Assembly: GCA_002726395.1 (NCBI GenBank)
Contig: PBTA01000009.1
Span: 21,662 to 29,627, forward strand
DNA from: Methanobacteriota archaeon
GTDB lineage: Archaea > Thermoplasmatota > Poseidoniia > Poseidoniales > Poseidoniaceae
Direction of reading: 5' to 3'
Length of the DNA stretch: 7,966 nucleotides
Below the pieces are notes generated by a model. It made no database searches, was not told where the DNA came from, and was given only the letters and a program-made list of their open reading frames with translations. Shown here one piece after another: positions 5,687 to 7,966 of this stretch. Both the position numbers and the translations under genes were made by a program. Every line of letters starts with the position of its first letter. The stretch's first letter is position 1.

Positions 5687-7966
5687 TCAAGAACCACAAC
5701 TCAAACAATCATCTGGAGTATCCAGACTACATGCTATAGCTTCTAAACTGGTAATTTCTGCTCTATCCGCCAGACCAGATACCGTTTGGTCTTCGGCTTT
5801 CTTTTGCTCTACGGTGAATTGAATTGCGTCTACGGCCGCTTTAGTTCTCAAGTAATACATCCCAGTTTTAAGTCCTTTTTTCCATCCGTAGAAGTGCATC
5901 GAAGAAACCTTAGCAGAGTTGGCATCGGTCATGTGAATATTCATCGACTGACTTTGGTCGATGTAAGCACCTCTGTCGGCCGCCATATCAATCACGTTCT
6001 TTTGCTTAATCTCCCAGGTTGTCTTGTATAGCTCCTTGAGTCTATCAGGGATACCAGCGATATGTTGAATCGAGCCTTTGTGTCGCAGAATCTCGTCTTT
6101 CATTTCCAAACTCCACAGACCTTCACCAATCAAATCTTTGATCAGGTGCTTATTTGGCACAATAAATTCACCAGAAAGAGTTCTTCTTACATACAAGTTA
6201 GATGTGAATGCCTCAAAGCATTCATTGTTGCCCAATATTTGTGATGTTGATGCAGTAGGCATTGGAGCTAGGAGTAGAGAATTTCTCATTCCATGCTCAA
6301 CAATCTCAGCCTTGAGTGAATCCCAATCCCACATACCACTGTGTTCATTCATGTCCCACAAGTCGAATTGTAGTATTCCTTCACTGGCAGGAGAACCTTT
6401 GAATGTTGAATAGGGACCTTCGACAATTGCTTGATCTTTTGATGCTGTGCATGCTGCATAGTAAATAGTTTCAAAGATTTCTTTGTTTAACTTCTTGGCT
6501 TCATCAGACTCAAAGTTCATTCCTAGCATGGCGAAAGTATCTGCTAGGCCTTGAACACCAAGGCCAATCGGTCTGTGCCTCATATTAGAGTTCCTTGCCT
6601 CTTCAACAGGATAGTAATTTACGTCAATAACTCTGTTGAGATTACCAGTCACATGATAGGTCACGTCATACAATGTTTGGAAATCGAATTCATTGCTATC
6701 TTCTTTGACAAATCGGGGCAATGCAATTGATGCTAGATTACAAACTGCCACTTCATCTTTGGCTGTGTACTCCAAAATCTCTGTGCACAGATTGGAAGAC
6801 CGTATTGTCCCAAGGTTCTTTTGATTTGATTTTATATTCGCAGCATCTTTGTACAGCATGTAAGGAGTTCCGGTCTCAATTTGAGATTCGACTACCTTGT
6901 CCCAAACGCTTCTTGCTGGAATTGTTTCTCGTGCAAGACCTTGTGCTTCATAGGATTCGTATAACTTCTTGAAATCTTCGCCATAGGCGTCTTGTAGGCC
7001 AGGACATTCATTAGGACAGAAGAATGACCAATCCGCATTATCTTGTACTCTTTCCATGAACAAATCTGGAGTCCACAATGCGTAGAATAAATCTCTCGCT
7101 CTTAGTTCCTCTTTACCGTGATTTTTCCTCAAATCCAGGAATGCCAAAATGTCGGGATGCCATGGTTCTAAGTAAATCGCAATTGAGCCTTTTCTTTTGC
7201 CGCCACCTTGGTCAACATATCTTGCAGTATCATTGAATACTCGCAACATTGGAACAATACCGTTACTTTCTCCATTAGTCCCTTTGATGTAAGACCCTTT
7301 TGACCTTACGTGGTGAATTGATAGACCAATTCCACCAGCAGATTTTGAGATGAGTGCGCACTGTTTCAAGGTGTCATAAATCCCCACCAGAGAATCATCT
7401 TGCATTGTCAGCAAGAAACAGGAAGACATCTGTGGAGTGGGAGTACCTGAATTGAATAAGGTAGGAGTTGCGTGAGTGAAGTAACCTTGACTCATCAAAT
7501 CGTATGTATGCAATGCTTTCTCTATATTTCCGTGGTGGATACCGACAGAGACTCTCATCAGCATATGCTGTGGTCTTTCTGCTACTTCCCCATTTAATTT
7601 TAACAAATATGACCGTTCTAAGGTCTTGAATCCAAAGTAGTCGTAGTTGAAATCTCTGCCGTAATCAATGTGCTCATCCAAGATTGCTTTGTTGTCTTGA
7701 ATAACCTTGTAGACTTCTTCAGAAATTAGAGGTGCGTGAGCCCCTGATTCAGGATCAATAAATTCTCGAAGGTCGGTTACCACTTCTGAAAAAGTAGATT
7801 TTGTTGAACGGTGAAGGTCGTCCACACATATTCTAGCTGCAAGTTTGCTGTAATCTGGATGATGGGAAGCTAATGAGGCTGCAGTTTCAGCAGCTAACTG
7901 GTCAAGTTCTCTTGTTGAAACACCATCATATAGACCTTCAATTGTTAATTTTGTCAAATGCGCTGG
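5687..7966 (-). CDS. nrdA: Class I ribonucleoside-diphosphate reductase, large subunit, eukaryote-like (5'-partial)
   Basis: This is the catalytic alpha subunit that reduces ribonucleoside diphosphates to deoxyribonucleotides, using a radical from a separate small (NrdB/RRM2-like) subunit not in this window. The frame stays open to the right edge, giving 759 visible residues. The three codons before the TTG at 7957 encode PAH, aligning with PAQ at 36-38 of human RRM1 as I recall it, so TTG is internal and roughly 35 residues are missing. Counting from that TTG, the rest of the N-terminal ATP-cone region is about 1-54. The active-site thiol is Cys180 (SSCFLL), paired with Cys406 (VCNLAS). Asn389, Cys391 and Glu393 lie in NLCTE, the radical-transfer pair is Tyr701-Tyr702 (GMYYLRT), and the C-terminal redox pair is Cys751/Cys754 (DCLSCGS). 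From Cys180 to Cys406 the numbering differs from human RRM1 (218, 427, 429, 431, 444) by a constant 38. All key residues are present and no intein interrupts them. Class II enzymes are excluded by overall similarity to RRM1. Confidence 0.95.
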   Translation of the reverse strand, partial: PAHLTKLTIEGLYDGVSTRELDQLAAETAASLASHHPDYSKLAARICVDDLHRSTKSTFSEVVTDLREFIDPESGAHAPLISEEVYKVIQDNKAILDEHIDYGRDFNYDYFGFKTLERSYLLKLNGEVAERPQHMLMRVSVGIHHGNIEKALHTYDLMSQGYFTHATPTLFNSGTPTPQMSSCFLLTMQDDSLVGIYDTLKQCALISKSAGGIGLSIHHVRSKGSYIKGTNGESNGIVPMLRVFNDTARYVDQGGGKRKGSIAIYLEPWHPDILAFLDLRKNHGKEELRARDLFYALWTPDLFMERVQDNADWSFFCPNECPGLQDAYGEDFKKLYESYEAQGLARETIPARSVWDKVVESQIETGTPYMLYKDAANIKSNQKNLGTIRSSNLCTEILEYTAKDEVAVCNLASIALPRFVKEDSNEFDFQTLYDVTYHVTGNLNRVIDVNYYPVEEARNSNMRHRPIGLGVQGLADTFAMLGMNFESDEAKKLNKEIFETIYYAACTASKDQAIVEGPYSTFKGSPASEGILQFDLWDMNEHSGMWDWDSLKAEIVEHGMRNSLLLAPMPTASTSQILGNNECFEAFTSNLYVRRTLSGEFIVPNKHLIKDLIGEGLWSLEMKDEILRHKGSIQHIAGIPDRLKELYKTTWEIKQKNVIDMAADRGAYIDQSQSMNIHMTDANSAKVSSMHFYGWKKGLKTGMYYLRTKAAVDAIQFTVEQKKAEDQTVSGLADRAEITSLEAIACSLDTPDDCLSCGS

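Noticed and set aside
6078..6413. A 111-codon plus-strand open frame inside the reductase gene
   Set aside because: It is opposite strongly conserved reductase sequence and shows no domain of its own.
6400..7500. Possible intein in the ribonucleotide reductase, which many archaeal reductases carry
   Set aside because: The active-site regions are continuous and keep a constant offset to human RRM1, leaving no room for an insertion.

Overview
The window is almost wholly coding and shows three units. (1) A plus-strand operon, from the left edge to about 4861, encodes all subunits of a branched-chain 2-oxoacid dehydrogenase complex: E1-alpha, E1-beta, E2 and E3. (2) A single plus-strand gene (4913-5686) encodes a small protein with an N-terminal SAP domain, four predicted membrane segments and a C-terminal zinc ribbon. 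It appears to have its own archaeal-type promoter. (3) A minus-strand gene (5687 to the right edge) encodes the large catalytic subunit of a class I ribonucleotide reductase that closely resembles the eukaryotic RRM1 protein. No RNA genes, mobile elements, CRISPR arrays or long repeats were seen, and no stretch of more than 300 bases lacks a gene.

Likely source: the window suggests a planktonic euryarchaeon of the Marine Group II type (Poseidoniales). Four things point that way: the SAP/membrane/zinc-ribbon protein, a TATA-like element placed for a leaderless start, GGTGAT-type ribosome binding sites, and moderately AT-rich, very compact DNA (roughly 40-45% GC by eye). This is inference. GGTGAT also pairs with bacterial 16S rRNA, and the other genes belong to families shared with bacteria or eukaryotes, so a bacterial source is not excluded. 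The ribonucleotide reductase is class I, whose partner subunit normally needs oxygen to make its radical, and the operon oxidises 2-oxoacids. Together these fit an aerobic, amino-acid-using heterotroph.

How the genes work together: E1-alpha and E1-beta decarboxylate branched-chain 2-oxoacids on thiamine diphosphate. E2 carries the acyl group on its lipoyl arm and passes it to CoA. E3 reoxidises the dihydrolipoyl group with FAD and NAD+. Gene spacing is -4 to about +9 nt, so the four genes are probably co-transcribed and partly translationally coupled. All four proteins, and their order, match what I recall of the Pseudomonas bkdA1-bkdA2-bkdB-lpdV operon. The SAP protein and the reductase have no evident link to this pathway; the two converge with no gap between their stop codons.

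Two genes are cut by the window. The E1-alpha reading frame is open to base 1 and the reductase frame is open to base 7966. Apparent starts at 58 (GTG) and 7957 (TTG) are internal codons.
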